Assembly: GCA_016708845.1 (NCBI GenBank)
Contig: JADJFB010000001.1
Coordinates: 310,001 to 374,000 of the forward strand
Source of the DNA: Bacteroidota bacterium
Lineage (GTDB): Bacteria; Bacteroidota; Bacteroidia; B-17B0; Aurantibacillaceae
Direction of reading: 5' to 3'
Length of the DNA: 64,000 nt
Position numbers and translations under genes: made by a program. Positions 1-8,481 of the stretch are shown here, in pieces (within the stretch, counting starts at the first letter, position 1; each line of letters starts with the position of its first letter). Under the pieces are notes generated by a model. That model worked only from the letters and a program-made list of their open reading frames with translations, was not told where the DNA came from and did no database searches.

Positions 1-1
1 A

Positions 2-1312
2 GCGGTTGAACAACTTAAAACATTAAATAATACTTACGGAATAGCTGCTACTTACCAAGTAATGGGTGAAGCTTATAAAAAACAAAAGAATTTCAATAAA
101 GCCCTGGAGTATTTTTTGAAATCCTTTCCCATATTTGAAGAACGAAAAGCCTATGATGATTTGAAACATCTTAGTTTAAATATATCTGAGGTATATAAAC
201 AACAACATAATTTCGAAAAAGCATTAGAGTATTCAGATAAATATATCAGCTTTAAAGATTCTGTTTTAAGTGTTGAAAAAAATAAGCAACTATTAGAAGT
301 TGAAACAAAATACGAAACCGAGAAAAAAGAGCAGCAAAATTTGATTCTAAAAAAACAAAATGATTTATCTAATGAGCGCATTCAACGACAAAGCATTATT
401 AGTTATTTCATTATTGGGAGTTTAATTATTTCATTGTTGTTTGGCTTGTTTATGTATCGTGTTTATTCTCAAAAAAAGAAGGCGCATCAATTAATAACCA
501 AGCAAAAAGAACAGGTTGAGCAAAAACAAGGGGAGATTGAATTTCAGAAGCAGGTTATTGAATTGAAACAAAAGGAAATAGTGGACTCTATTAATTATGC
601 AAAACGTATTCAGTATGCACTATTAGCAAATGATAAATTATTAGATGAAAATTTAGAATCACATTTTGTTTTATTTAAGCCAAAAGACATTGTGAGTGGA
701 GATTTTTATTGGGCAACTGAACATGAAGATGATTTTTATTTGGCCGTTTGCGATAGCACAGGTCATGGTGTTCCTGGAGCATTTATGAGTTTGTTAAGTA
801 TTGGTTTTTTAAGTGAAGCCATTAAAGAGAAGAATATAAAACAACCAAATGAGATTTTTGATTATGTGAGAAAGAGATTGATTGATAGTGTAAATAATGA
901 AGATCAAAAAGATGGATTTGATGGTGTTATGCTTAGAATAAACAAAACAACAAATAAAGTTACCTACGCGGCAGCAAACAACCATCCAATTATTATTTCA
1001 AATAAGATTGCGAATCATTTAGCTTACAATAAAATGCCTGTAGGTAAAGGAGAAAAGATATTGCCATTTACAGAATATGAAATTTTACCTGAAGAAAATG
1101 CGACTATTTATATTTATACAGATGGTTATGCCGATCAGTTTGGAGGCGAAAAAGGAAAGAAATTTAAGTACAAGCAGCTTAATGAATTTTTATTAAATAA
1201 TTCCATAAGAAGTATGAAAGAGCAATCAGAATTATTGATGAGTCAATTTGATAAATGGAAGGGTGATTTAGAACAAGTGGATGATGTTTGTATTATTGGC
1301 ATTAAAATTTAA
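2..1312 (+). CDS. TPR-SpoIIE (PP2C) phosphatase receptor, 5' end outside window
   Basis: The reading frame is open from base 2, so the ATG at 62 is internal and the true start lies left of the window; 436 residues are visible. They contain TPR helices, a membrane helix (about residues 133-155 of the visible part), a charged coiled coil, the linker EIVDSINYAKRIQYALLA and a SpoIIE-type PP2C domain. The metal-binding motifs SGDFYW, CDSTGHGVPGAF, TDGYADQFGG and the terminal QVDD are all intact. The family dephosphorylates Ser/Thr-phosphorylated partners such as anti-sigma-factor antagonists; the substrate here is unknown. The next paralog starts 9 bases downstream, so the two are probably co-transcribed. 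Confidence 0.88.
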   Translation, partial: AVEQLKTLNNTYGIAATYQVMGEAYKKQKNFNKALEYFLKSFPIFEERKAYDDLKHLSLNISEVYKQQHNFEKALEYSDKYISFKDSVLSVEKNKQLLEVETKYETEKKEQQNLILKKQNDLSNERIQRQSIISYFIIGSLIISLLFGLFMYRVYSQKKKAHQLITKQKEQVEQKQGEIEFQKQVIELKQKEIVDSINYAKRIQYALLANDKLLDENLESHFVLFKPKDIVSGDFYWATEHEDDFYLAVCDSTGHGVPGAFMSLLSIGFLSEAIKEKNIKQPNEIFDYVRKRLIDSVNNEDQKDGFDGVMLRINKTTNKVTYAAANNHPIIISNKIANHLAYNKMPVGKGEKILPFTEYEILPEENATIYIYTDGYADQFGGEKGKKFKYKQLNEFLLNNSIRSMKEQSELLMSQFDKWKGDLEQVDDVCIIGIKI

Positions 1313-1321
1313 GTAACTATT

Positions 1322-3502
1322 TTGAAGAAGTATATACATATAACTTTATTTTTATTTTTTATCGTCGTTAACAAGAATGTTTTCTATGCACAATCTGACT
1401 ATTATATTGATTCGTTAATTATCGAAGTTTCTAAATTTAAGGAGGATACTAATAAATTACATATTTTAAGTATTATTGCCGAAAATGGCGATGCAGATGT
1501 TTGGCCCGTTTATAATAACGAAATGGGTAAATTAGCGGCCAAGCTTCAAAATTCTAGTCAGCCAATTATTAAGTTAACTGCTAAAAAGTATTTAGCCGCT
1601 TCATTAAATAATAAAGGTTTCTTTTTTACAGAAAGAGGCATACCCTACAAGGCTATTTTGTATTTTAACAAGAGTCTTGAGATACAAAGAGAGATAAAGG
1701 ATTTAGAAGGGCAAGCATTTTCTTTAAGTAATTTAGGTACTATCTACGATAGTAAAGGAGAAATTGACAAAGCTCTTGAATATTATTTTGCGGCAGTAAA
1801 AATCAGAGAAAATTTAGATAGTAAAGTTAGCTTAGCACAATCCTACAATAATATTGCTGTTTTATATAGCAATCAAAATGATTTAGTAAATGCTTTAAAA
1901 TATCATTTTCAAAGTTTAAAAATTAGAAAAATTCTTAATGATCCTTCTGGCTTAGGCTTAGCCTATAATAATATTGGAACCACTTATACCCATTTAATAG
2001 AGACCCAGTTTAAAGGTAATAATAAGTTTCCTGATTCTTTAATGACGCTTTCATTGGATTATTTTAAAAAAGGCTATGATTCATATACTATTGTTAATAA
2101 TAGGAAAGGAATTGCTTTCAGTTTATTTAATATGGCCGACCATTTTGTGTTGCAAGCGGATTGCTACTATAAAAAGAATACAATTCAATATGATACATTA
2201 ATTTCAAAGGCAGAGGATTTATTTTTACAAAGTTTTGTCATATATAAACTTTTAGAAGAGAAAGAATGGTTAGCGAATATTAATAATGGATTAGCGAATG
2301 TTAGTTTCCGTCGAAATAAATTGATGAAAGCAAAAGCTTACGGTGAGGAAGCTATGACTATAGCTAAAGAACTTGGGTTTCCTGGTACTATTCAAAATTC
2401 GGCTGATATATTAAGAAAAGTTTATCAAGAGAATCGTGAATTTGAAAAAGCATTGAAAATGACAGACTTGTTTTATACTATGCGAGACAGTGTTATAAAC
2501 GAGAATAATCATAAAGAAGCCCTTTCTAAATACTTTCTTCATCAAACAGAGAAGCAACAATTACTAAATACAGCACATCAAGAAAAAATGGCATTAGAGT
2601 TTTCTGCTAAAACAAAACAACAAACTACCATCATTTATTTTGGCATAACAGGAGTTTTAGTTTTAATTGTGTTTATTGTTTTTATCTATAATCGATTTAA
2701 GGTAACGCAACAACAAAATATAATTATTCAAAATCAAAAGCATATTGTAGAAGAAAGTAGAAAGGAAATTGTAGACTCTATTAACTATGCTAAACGAATA
2801 CAATATGCATTATTAGCTCAAAAAGATGTGCTTGCTAATAATTTAAAAAACTATTTTATTTTATTTAATCCAAAAGATATAGTTAGTGGCGATTTTTATT
2901 GGGCTACGGAGTTTAATAATAAATTTTACTTAGCCATTTGCGACAGCACTGGCCATGGAGTTCCTGGAGCATTTATGAGCTTATTAAATATGGGTTTTTT
3001 AAGCGAAGCAGTAAAGGAAAAAAACATAGAAAAGCCTGCTGATATTTTTAATTATGTTCGCTTGAGATTAATAAATTCCATAAGTAATGAAGGTCAAATG
3101 GATGGAATGGATGGCATCTTGCTTTGTTTTGATAAGAATTCAAGGGAGATAACATATTCAGCTGCTAATATTCAACCAGTTTTAGTTTCTGATAATTCAT
3201 TGATAGAGCTTCCAAAAGATAGAATGCCAGTTGGAAAAGGCGAAAAAGTGAATGATTTTATAAATCACAGTATTTCATATAAAACCGGGGATACTTTGTA
3301 TTTATATACAGATGGCTATGCTGACCAGTTTGGCGGTGAAAAAGGAAAAAAATTCAAATATAAGTCACTAAATGATTTAATATTAAGGAATTCATCCTTA
3401 TCTTTAAATATGCAATCAGAAATTTTGATGAATGAGTTTACTAATTGGAGGGGTAATTTGGAGCAGGTAGATGATGTTTGTGTATTGGGAATTAAATTAT
3501 GA
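1322..3502 (+). CDS. TPR-SpoIIE (PP2C) phosphatase receptor, paralog 2
   Basis: 726 residues with a TTG start. No ATG lies nearby, and the TTG places an N-terminal signal peptide (MKKYIHITLFLF..YAQ) exactly at the start. After it come about five TPR units (residues ~95-390), a membrane helix (~440-460), a coiled coil and the SpoIIE/PP2C domain (~500-726) with SGDFYW near residue 522, CDSTGHGVPGAF, TDGYADQFGG and a C-terminal QVDD. The predicted layout is periplasmic sensor, one membrane pass, cytoplasmic phosphatase. The stop overlaps the next start as ATGA (3499-3502), implying translational coupling. Inferred role: transmitting a periplasmic signal to a phosphorylated cytoplasmic partner. 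Confidence 0.88.
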   Translation: MKKYIHITLFLFFIVVNKNVFYAQSDYYIDSLIIEVSKFKEDTNKLHILSIIAENGDADVWPVYNNEMGKLAAKLQNSSQPIIKLTAKKYLAASLNNKGFFFTERGIPYKAILYFNKSLEIQREIKDLEGQAFSLSNLGTIYDSKGEIDKALEYYFAAVKIRENLDSKVSLAQSYNNIAVLYSNQNDLVNALKYHFQSLKIRKILNDPSGLGLAYNNIGTTYTHLIETQFKGNNKFPDSLMTLSLDYFKKGYDSYTIVNNRKGIAFSLFNMADHFVLQADCYYKKNTIQYDTLISKAEDLFLQSFVIYKLLEEKEWLANINNGLANVSFRRNKLMKAKAYGEEAMTIAKELGFPGTIQNSADILRKVYQENREFEKALKMTDLFYTMRDSVINENNHKEALSKYFLHQTEKQQLLNTAHQEKMALEFSAKTKQQTTIIYFGITGVLVLIVFIVFIYNRFKVTQQQNIIIQNQKHIVEESRKEIVDSINYAKRIQYALLAQKDVLANNLKNYFILFNPKDIVSGDFYWATEFNNKFYLAICDSTGHGVPGAFMSLLNMGFLSEAVKEKNIEKPADIFNYVRLRLINSISNEGQMDGMDGILLCFDKNSREITYSAANIQPVLVSDNSLIELPKDRMPVGKGEKVNDFINHSISYKTGDTLYLYTDGYADQFGGEKGKKFKYKSLNDLILRNSSLSLNMQSEILMNEFTNWRGNLEQVDDVCVLGIKL

Positions 3503-5496
3503 GAAAATTTATTTATTTACTGCTATTATTTATTGGAACAAATATTAATGTATCTGTTTCGCAGAACCATTATGTTGATTCGTTAATTGAATATACAAAA
3601 GTAGCGAAAGATGATACCCATAAATTATCAGTGCTAACAAGAGTTATTGAAGCAATAAGTGATGATGCGGTCTGGTCGAAATACAATGATCAATTAGGTC
3701 CCTTAGCTCAAGAATTAATGTTAAGTGCCGACTTAAAAATTAAAGAAAAAGCAACGAGGCATTACGGCGATTATCTTAACAACAAAGGTTATTTAAGTAA
3801 TAATTTAGGAGATATACCAGAAGCTTTAGATTATTTTCATCAAAGCTTAAAAATTCAAGAACAAATAGGGGATAAATCAGGACAATCTTATTCCTTAAAT
3901 AATATAGGTTATATATATAGTAGTCAAAAACAATTTTTAAAAGCTTTAGAGTATTATATAAAAAGTTATAACATTCAAAAAGAAATTAAAGACTTAAATG
4001 GTCAAGCTCAATCTTTAAGTAATATTGGAAATGTTTACGATAGATCAAAAAGTTTAAAGAAAGCACTTTATTACTACTTTAAAGGATTAAATATTAGAAA
4101 AACCATTAGAGATAAACAAGGCATAGGATATTCTCTCCAAAATATTGGAACCGTGTATTTTAATCAAAAAAATTATTTTAGTGCCCTATATTATTTCACT
4201 AAAAGTTTGGAAATTAGACGTGAAATTAGTGATGCCCAAGGAATATCATACGCACTATGTAATATGGGAAAGGTTTATTTAGAAGAAAATAATACCACCC
4301 TTGCTAAAAAATATGCATTAGAAGGATTAGAAATGTCTCAAAAAATGGGCTATCCAGAAAATATTAGTACGGCCGCTACAATATTGGAAGATATATATTT
4401 AAAAGAAGAGAAATATAGCAAAGCTCACGAAATGCTTCAGTTGTCGGTGAAAATGCGAGATAGTATTAGTAACGACGAAACACATAAAAGTACACTCAAA
4501 AAACAATTGCAATATGAGTACGAAAAAAGAGAAGTTGTTTCAAAAGCAGAACAAGAAAAACGAGAACTTACCTATCAAGCAACATCTAAGCAACAAAAAA
4601 TCATCATCATCGCTAGTATAGCTGGATTAATTTTATGTCTTTTATTTGGAATATTTATTTATAACAGATTTAAAGTAACTCAAAGACAAAATGTGATTAT
4701 TCAAGAACAGAAAAAAGTTGTTGAAGAACAAAAACAAATTGTGGAAACCCATCAAAAAGAAGTTGTTGATTCTATTAATTACGCTAAACGTATTCAATAT
4801 GCTTTATTAGCACATGAAGACTTATTAAAAAGTAATTTAAATTCTCATTTTGTTTTATTTAAACCAAAAGACATTGTAAGTGGCGACTTTTATTGGGCTA
4901 CTGAGCACGACGATAATTTTTATTTGGCAGTTTGTGATAGTACAGGACATGGAGTTCCTGGAGCATTTATGAGTTTATTAAGCATTGGCTTTTTGAGCGA
5001 AGCTATAAAAGAAAAAAATATTAAAGAGCCTAATAAAGTATTTGATTATGTTAGAAAACGTTTAATAGAAAGTATTACAAATGAAAATCAAAAAGATGGA
5101 TTCGATGGAATTTTATTAAGATTTCATAAACCCACTAATACAATTACATATTCAGCTTCTAATAATCATCCAATTGTTATTTCAAATAATACAATACAGC
5201 ATTTAGAATGTAATAAAATGCCAGTTGGAAAAGGCGAAAAATCGGAATCATTTACTTTATACGAAATGAATGTTTCGAAAGGAGATTCTATTTATTTATA
5301 TACAGATGGTTATGCAGATCAGTTTGGTGGAGAGAAAGGTAAGAAATTTAAATACAAGCCATTGAATAATCTATTATTGGCAATAAATCATACCTCATTA
5401 AATAGTCAAAAGGAAGTGCTTGATTCTACATTTATTGATTGGCAGGGTAATTTGGAGCAAGTAGATGATGTGTTGATTGTAGGTATTAGATTATAA
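3499..5496 (+). CDS. TPR-SpoIIE (PP2C) phosphatase receptor, paralog 3
   Basis: 665 residues. The ATG sits inside the stop of the preceding paralog (ATGA overlap). A signal peptide (MRKFIYLLLLFIG..VSQ) precedes five to six regular TPRs with the recurring pattern SLxNIGxVY. A membrane helix (around residue 370-390) and a coiled coil lead to the shared EVVDSINYAKRIQYALLA linker and SpoIIE domain. Catalytic motifs SGDFYW, CDSTGHGVPGAF and TDGYADQFGG are intact. The phosphatase half is closest to paralog 1 (both have NNHPI.IS and SIGFLSEAIKEKNIK), while the sensor half resembles paralog 2, which could reflect domain shuffling or gene conversion within the cluster. Confidence 0.88.
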   Translation: MRKFIYLLLLFIGTNINVSVSQNHYVDSLIEYTKVAKDDTHKLSVLTRVIEAISDDAVWSKYNDQLGPLAQELMLSADLKIKEKATRHYGDYLNNKGYLSNNLGDIPEALDYFHQSLKIQEQIGDKSGQSYSLNNIGYIYSSQKQFLKALEYYIKSYNIQKEIKDLNGQAQSLSNIGNVYDRSKSLKKALYYYFKGLNIRKTIRDKQGIGYSLQNIGTVYFNQKNYFSALYYFTKSLEIRREISDAQGISYALCNMGKVYLEENNTTLAKKYALEGLEMSQKMGYPENISTAATILEDIYLKEEKYSKAHEMLQLSVKMRDSISNDETHKSTLKKQLQYEYEKREVVSKAEQEKRELTYQATSKQQKIIIIASIAGLILCLLFGIFIYNRFKVTQRQNVIIQEQKKVVEEQKQIVETHQKEVVDSINYAKRIQYALLAHEDLLKSNLNSHFVLFKPKDIVSGDFYWATEHDDNFYLAVCDSTGHGVPGAFMSLLSIGFLSEAIKEKNIKEPNKVFDYVRKRLIESITNENQKDGFDGILLRFHKPTNTITYSASNNHPIVISNNTIQHLECNKMPVGKGEKSESFTLYEMNVSKGDSIYLYTDGYADQFGGEKGKKFKYKPLNNLLLAINHTSLNSQKEVLDSTFIDWQGNLEQVDDVLIVGIRL

Positions 5497-5535
5497 AAAT
5501 TGTATATTTAAGACTTTAACGAGATTAATTATACT

Positions 5536-7542
5536 TTGAAAATTTCATTTAAAATAGTTTTAGTTTTCTTTTTATTGTGTTTTAATGAACTCGTATTTTC
5601 TCAGTCAACAGAAGATAGCCTGCTTTTAGTTTTAAAAGAAGCAAAGCATGATACGGATAAAGCAAAAGCCTTATATAATTTATCTAAGTTATATAATGAC
5701 TCCGACCCAAATAAAGGAATTGACTATTTAATAAAAGCATACGATATTTCAATAAAGACAAATAATCTCAGAATACAGTCAGATATCACAAACCAAATAG
5801 GTTATAACTATTATTTTTTAAGTGATTTTAATCATAGCGTTGAGTTTTTTTTAAAGACTTTAGCTATTTGCGAAAAACAAGGCAATAAATCAGGGATTTC
5901 GGGATGCCATAATAATATCGGGAGTATTTATTTGGAGTTAGAGGATACAGCTAATGCTTTACATCATCATTTATTAGCCTTAAAAATGCGTAAAGAAAAT
6001 AGTCGTAATGATGAAAGTAGTAAAAATGAAATTGCGATGTCTTATGGTAATGTAGGTAAAACTTACTTTACGATGAGAAATTATAGTAAAGCAATGGAAT
6101 ACTACAACTTGTGTTTAGATATTTCTAGAGAAGTTGGCAATAAAAAACGTGAAGCACTAATGCTTAATAATATTGGAAGTATTTTTGCAGAACAAAAAAA
6201 GTATGATGAGGCTTTGCCTTATTATACAAATGCTTTCAGTTTATATAAAGAAATTGATTCACAAGAAAATATTGCATTATGTTTGAATAATATTGCTGAG
6301 ATTTATTACAGAAAGAGAGATTTTTTAAAGTCGATAGAAAATTATAAAGCTTCTTTAGCTATTTCAGAGCAAAACTCAACATTATCCGATATGAAATCTA
6401 GTTATGATGGATTACATAATTGCTATTTGCAACTTAATGATTTTAAATTGGCGCACGATTATTTGGCAAAATATGTGGAAATCAAAGACTCTATTTTTAA
6501 TGAAGAAAACTCCTCGCAGATAAACGAGTTGTTAGCAAAGTTTGATTCTGATAAAAAAGAGCAGGAAATTGCGTTACTACAAAAAGATAAAGAAATGTCA
6601 GTTTGGCTTCGTAATTCATTGATTATTGGTTCATTATTGCTTGTGTTTTTAGCTTTTTCGTTATATAGCAGAAATAAGGTGAAACAAAAAGCTAATCTGG
6701 AACTTTCTTTGAAAAATAAAAATATTCAAGAGCAAAAGCAAATTGTTGAACATCAAAAAATGTCGTTGGAAGTTCATCAAAAAGAAATTGTAGATTCTAT
6801 TAATTATGCTCGACGAATTCAATATGCTTTGCTAGCGAATTCTAAATTAATAGATAGATACTTGCCCGAACATTTTGTGTTATTTAAACCAAAAGATATT
6901 GTAAGTGGCGATTTTTACTGGGCAACCGAACATAATGGTAAATTTTACATCGCAGCATGCGATTGCACCGGTCATGGAGTTCCAGGAGCATTTATGAGTT
7001 TATTGAATATTGGTTTTTTGAGTGAAGCGATTAAAGAAAAAAATATAATTGAACCTAATGAAATATTTAATTATGTTAGAACACGATTAATAGAAAGTAT
7101 AGGCCAAGAGGAGCAGCAAGATGGCATGGACGGTATATTAATATGTTTTGATGTGCAACCAAATATTAATGCTGTTGATTCATTGAAAATTACTTATGCC
7201 GCATCTAATAACGGGCCAGTACTTGTAAAATCAAATGATATTAAATTGCTACCAAAAGATAAAATGCCAGTTGGTAAAGGTGAAAGAATGAATAGCTTTA
7301 GTTTATTTTCTATCGATTTGGAAAAAGGAGATAGTTTTTATTTATACACAGATGGTTATGCCGATCAATTTGGAGGAGAAAAAGGTAAAAAATTTAAGTA
7401 TAAGTCATTAAATCAATTATTAGAGGAAGTCAATCCACTGCCATTAGTTAAACAACATGATGTATTAACTAGAACTTTTGATTCATGGAAAGGCAATTTA
7501 GAACAAGTAGATGATGTATTGATTATTGGCATTAAAATATAG
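5536..7542 (+). CDS. TPR-SpoIIE (PP2C) phosphatase receptor, paralog 4
   Basis: 668 residues with a TTG start that begins a clean signal peptide (MKISFKIVLVFFLL..VFSQ). It lies 39 bases after paralog 3. About five TPRs are followed by a membrane helix (~355-375), a coiled coil and the SpoIIE domain. It differs from its neighbours by CDCTGHG instead of CDSTGHG and by an insertion before the ITYAASNN strand; the metal-binding Asp residues and the C-terminal QVDD remain. It is the last gene of the cluster: cdaA follows after 64 bases with its own promoter-like element. Confidence 0.87.
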   Translation: MKISFKIVLVFFLLCFNELVFSQSTEDSLLLVLKEAKHDTDKAKALYNLSKLYNDSDPNKGIDYLIKAYDISIKTNNLRIQSDITNQIGYNYYFLSDFNHSVEFFLKTLAICEKQGNKSGISGCHNNIGSIYLELEDTANALHHHLLALKMRKENSRNDESSKNEIAMSYGNVGKTYFTMRNYSKAMEYYNLCLDISREVGNKKREALMLNNIGSIFAEQKKYDEALPYYTNAFSLYKEIDSQENIALCLNNIAEIYYRKRDFLKSIENYKASLAISEQNSTLSDMKSSYDGLHNCYLQLNDFKLAHDYLAKYVEIKDSIFNEENSSQINELLAKFDSDKKEQEIALLQKDKEMSVWLRNSLIIGSLLLVFLAFSLYSRNKVKQKANLELSLKNKNIQEQKQIVEHQKMSLEVHQKEIVDSINYARRIQYALLANSKLIDRYLPEHFVLFKPKDIVSGDFYWATEHNGKFYIAACDCTGHGVPGAFMSLLNIGFLSEAIKEKNIIEPNEIFNYVRTRLIESIGQEEQQDGMDGILICFDVQPNINAVDSLKITYAASNNGPVLVKSNDIKLLPKDKMPVGKGERMNSFSLFSIDLEKGDSFYLYTDGYADQFGGEKGKKFKYKSLNQLLEEVNPLPLVKQHDVLTRTFDSWKGNLEQVDDVLIIGIKI

Positions 7543-7593
7543 TGTTTTAGGCATTTTATGCTAAAAAATCGTCAAAATAAGCTATAAAAAAGG

Positions 7594-7601
7594 TATCTTT
7601 G
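7594..7601 (+). promoter_or_regulatory. Bacteroidota -7 element (TATCTTTG) before cdaA
   Basis: TATCTTTG matches the Bacteroidota -7 consensus TAnnTTTG. It ends 5 bases before the GTG start of cdaA, so a transcript beginning at the usual distance would have almost no leader. I see no good -33 TTG at the expected distance, which lowers confidence. Confidence 0.45.
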
Positions 7602-7606
7602 GCGCC

Positions 7607-8410
7607 GTGTTAAATCAATTCTTTATATTATTTCTTTCTTTTGGTATTACTGATGCCATTGATATACTTCTGGTAGCTATTATGCTTTACCAATTGTATA
7701 AAATGGTAAAGGGAACCGCAGCAGTTAATGTATTTATTGGTTTAGCTTTAATTTATATTGTTTGGATTATTGTTCGTGCCTTTGAATTGAAATTATTAGG
7801 TTCTATTTTAGGTAAATTTATTAATGTTGGAGTTATTGCAGTAATGGTCGTTTTTCAACAAGAGATTAGAAAATTTTTATTATACATTGGTTCAAATGAA
7901 TTTATAAAGAATAGAAATTGGAAATCTATTTTTTCATTTTCAAATCATTCTACTGTCGCTTCTCGATTTATATTAGATGCGGATTCTGTTATTAATGCCT
8001 GCTTTAACATGAATGAGTCTAAAACTGGCGCTTTAATTATTGTTTCTCGTAAATCTGATTTAAAATTTTATGTTAATACTGGTGAGATAGTTGACTCTGC
8101 TTTAACAGATAAAATGCTCGAAAATATTTTTTATAAAAATAGTCCTATGCATGATGGAGCCGTTATTATAAAAGATAATCGTATCATAGCGGCACGTTGT
8201 GTATTACCTGTAACAGAAAACGAAAATTTCCCGTCTCATTTTGGAATGCGACATAGAGCGGCAGTTGGTTTAACAGAAACAACGGATGCCATAGCAATTA
8301 CAGTGTCAGAACAAACAGGTAATGTATCGCTGACAGTGAATGGCGAAATAAATTCTAATTTAAATAGAGATAAGTTAAGGTATCTCATCGAAAAAAATCT
8401 TAAAAATTAA
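7607..8410 (+). CDS. cdaA: Diadenylate cyclase CdaA (c-di-AMP synthase)
   Basis: 267 residues, GTG start. It condenses two ATP into the second messenger c-di-AMP, which controls potassium and osmotic balance and cell-wall homeostasis. Three N-terminal membrane helices (about residues 8-30, 38-57, 65-84) precede a DisA_N domain carrying both signature motifs: DGA at 183-185 and RHR at 215-217. This architecture matches CdaA/DacA rather than DisA, and the length is normal. There is no CdaR-like gene next to it. The GTG begins directly after a -7-like element, suggesting its own short-leader transcript. Confidence 0.93.
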   Translation: MLNQFFILFLSFGITDAIDILLVAIMLYQLYKMVKGTAAVNVFIGLALIYIVWIIVRAFELKLLGSILGKFINVGVIAVMVVFQQEIRKFLLYIGSNEFIKNRNWKSIFSFSNHSTVASRFILDADSVINACFNMNESKTGALIIVSRKSDLKFYVNTGEIVDSALTDKMLENIFYKNSPMHDGAVIIKDNRIIAARCVLPVTENENFPSHFGMRHRAAVGLTETTDAIAITVSEQTGNVSLTVNGEINSNLNRDKLRYLIEKNLKN

Positions 8411-8424
8411 AACAAACATAAATC

Positions 8425-8459
8425 TCTTTGCGCTCTTTGCTTAATCTTTGCGCTCTTTG
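8425..8459 (+). repeat. Tandem TCTTTGCGCTCTTTG intergenic repeat
   Basis: A 15-base word, TCTTTGCGCTCTTTG, occurs twice (8425-8439 and 8445-8459) with a 20-base period in the gap between cdaA and uup. The core GCGCTCTTTG recurs in the serS downstream region near 36516-36525, so this is a dispersed repeat family within the genome rather than a local accident. Confidence 0.6.
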
Positions 8460-8481
8460 TGATTAAAACAAATAAATAGTA

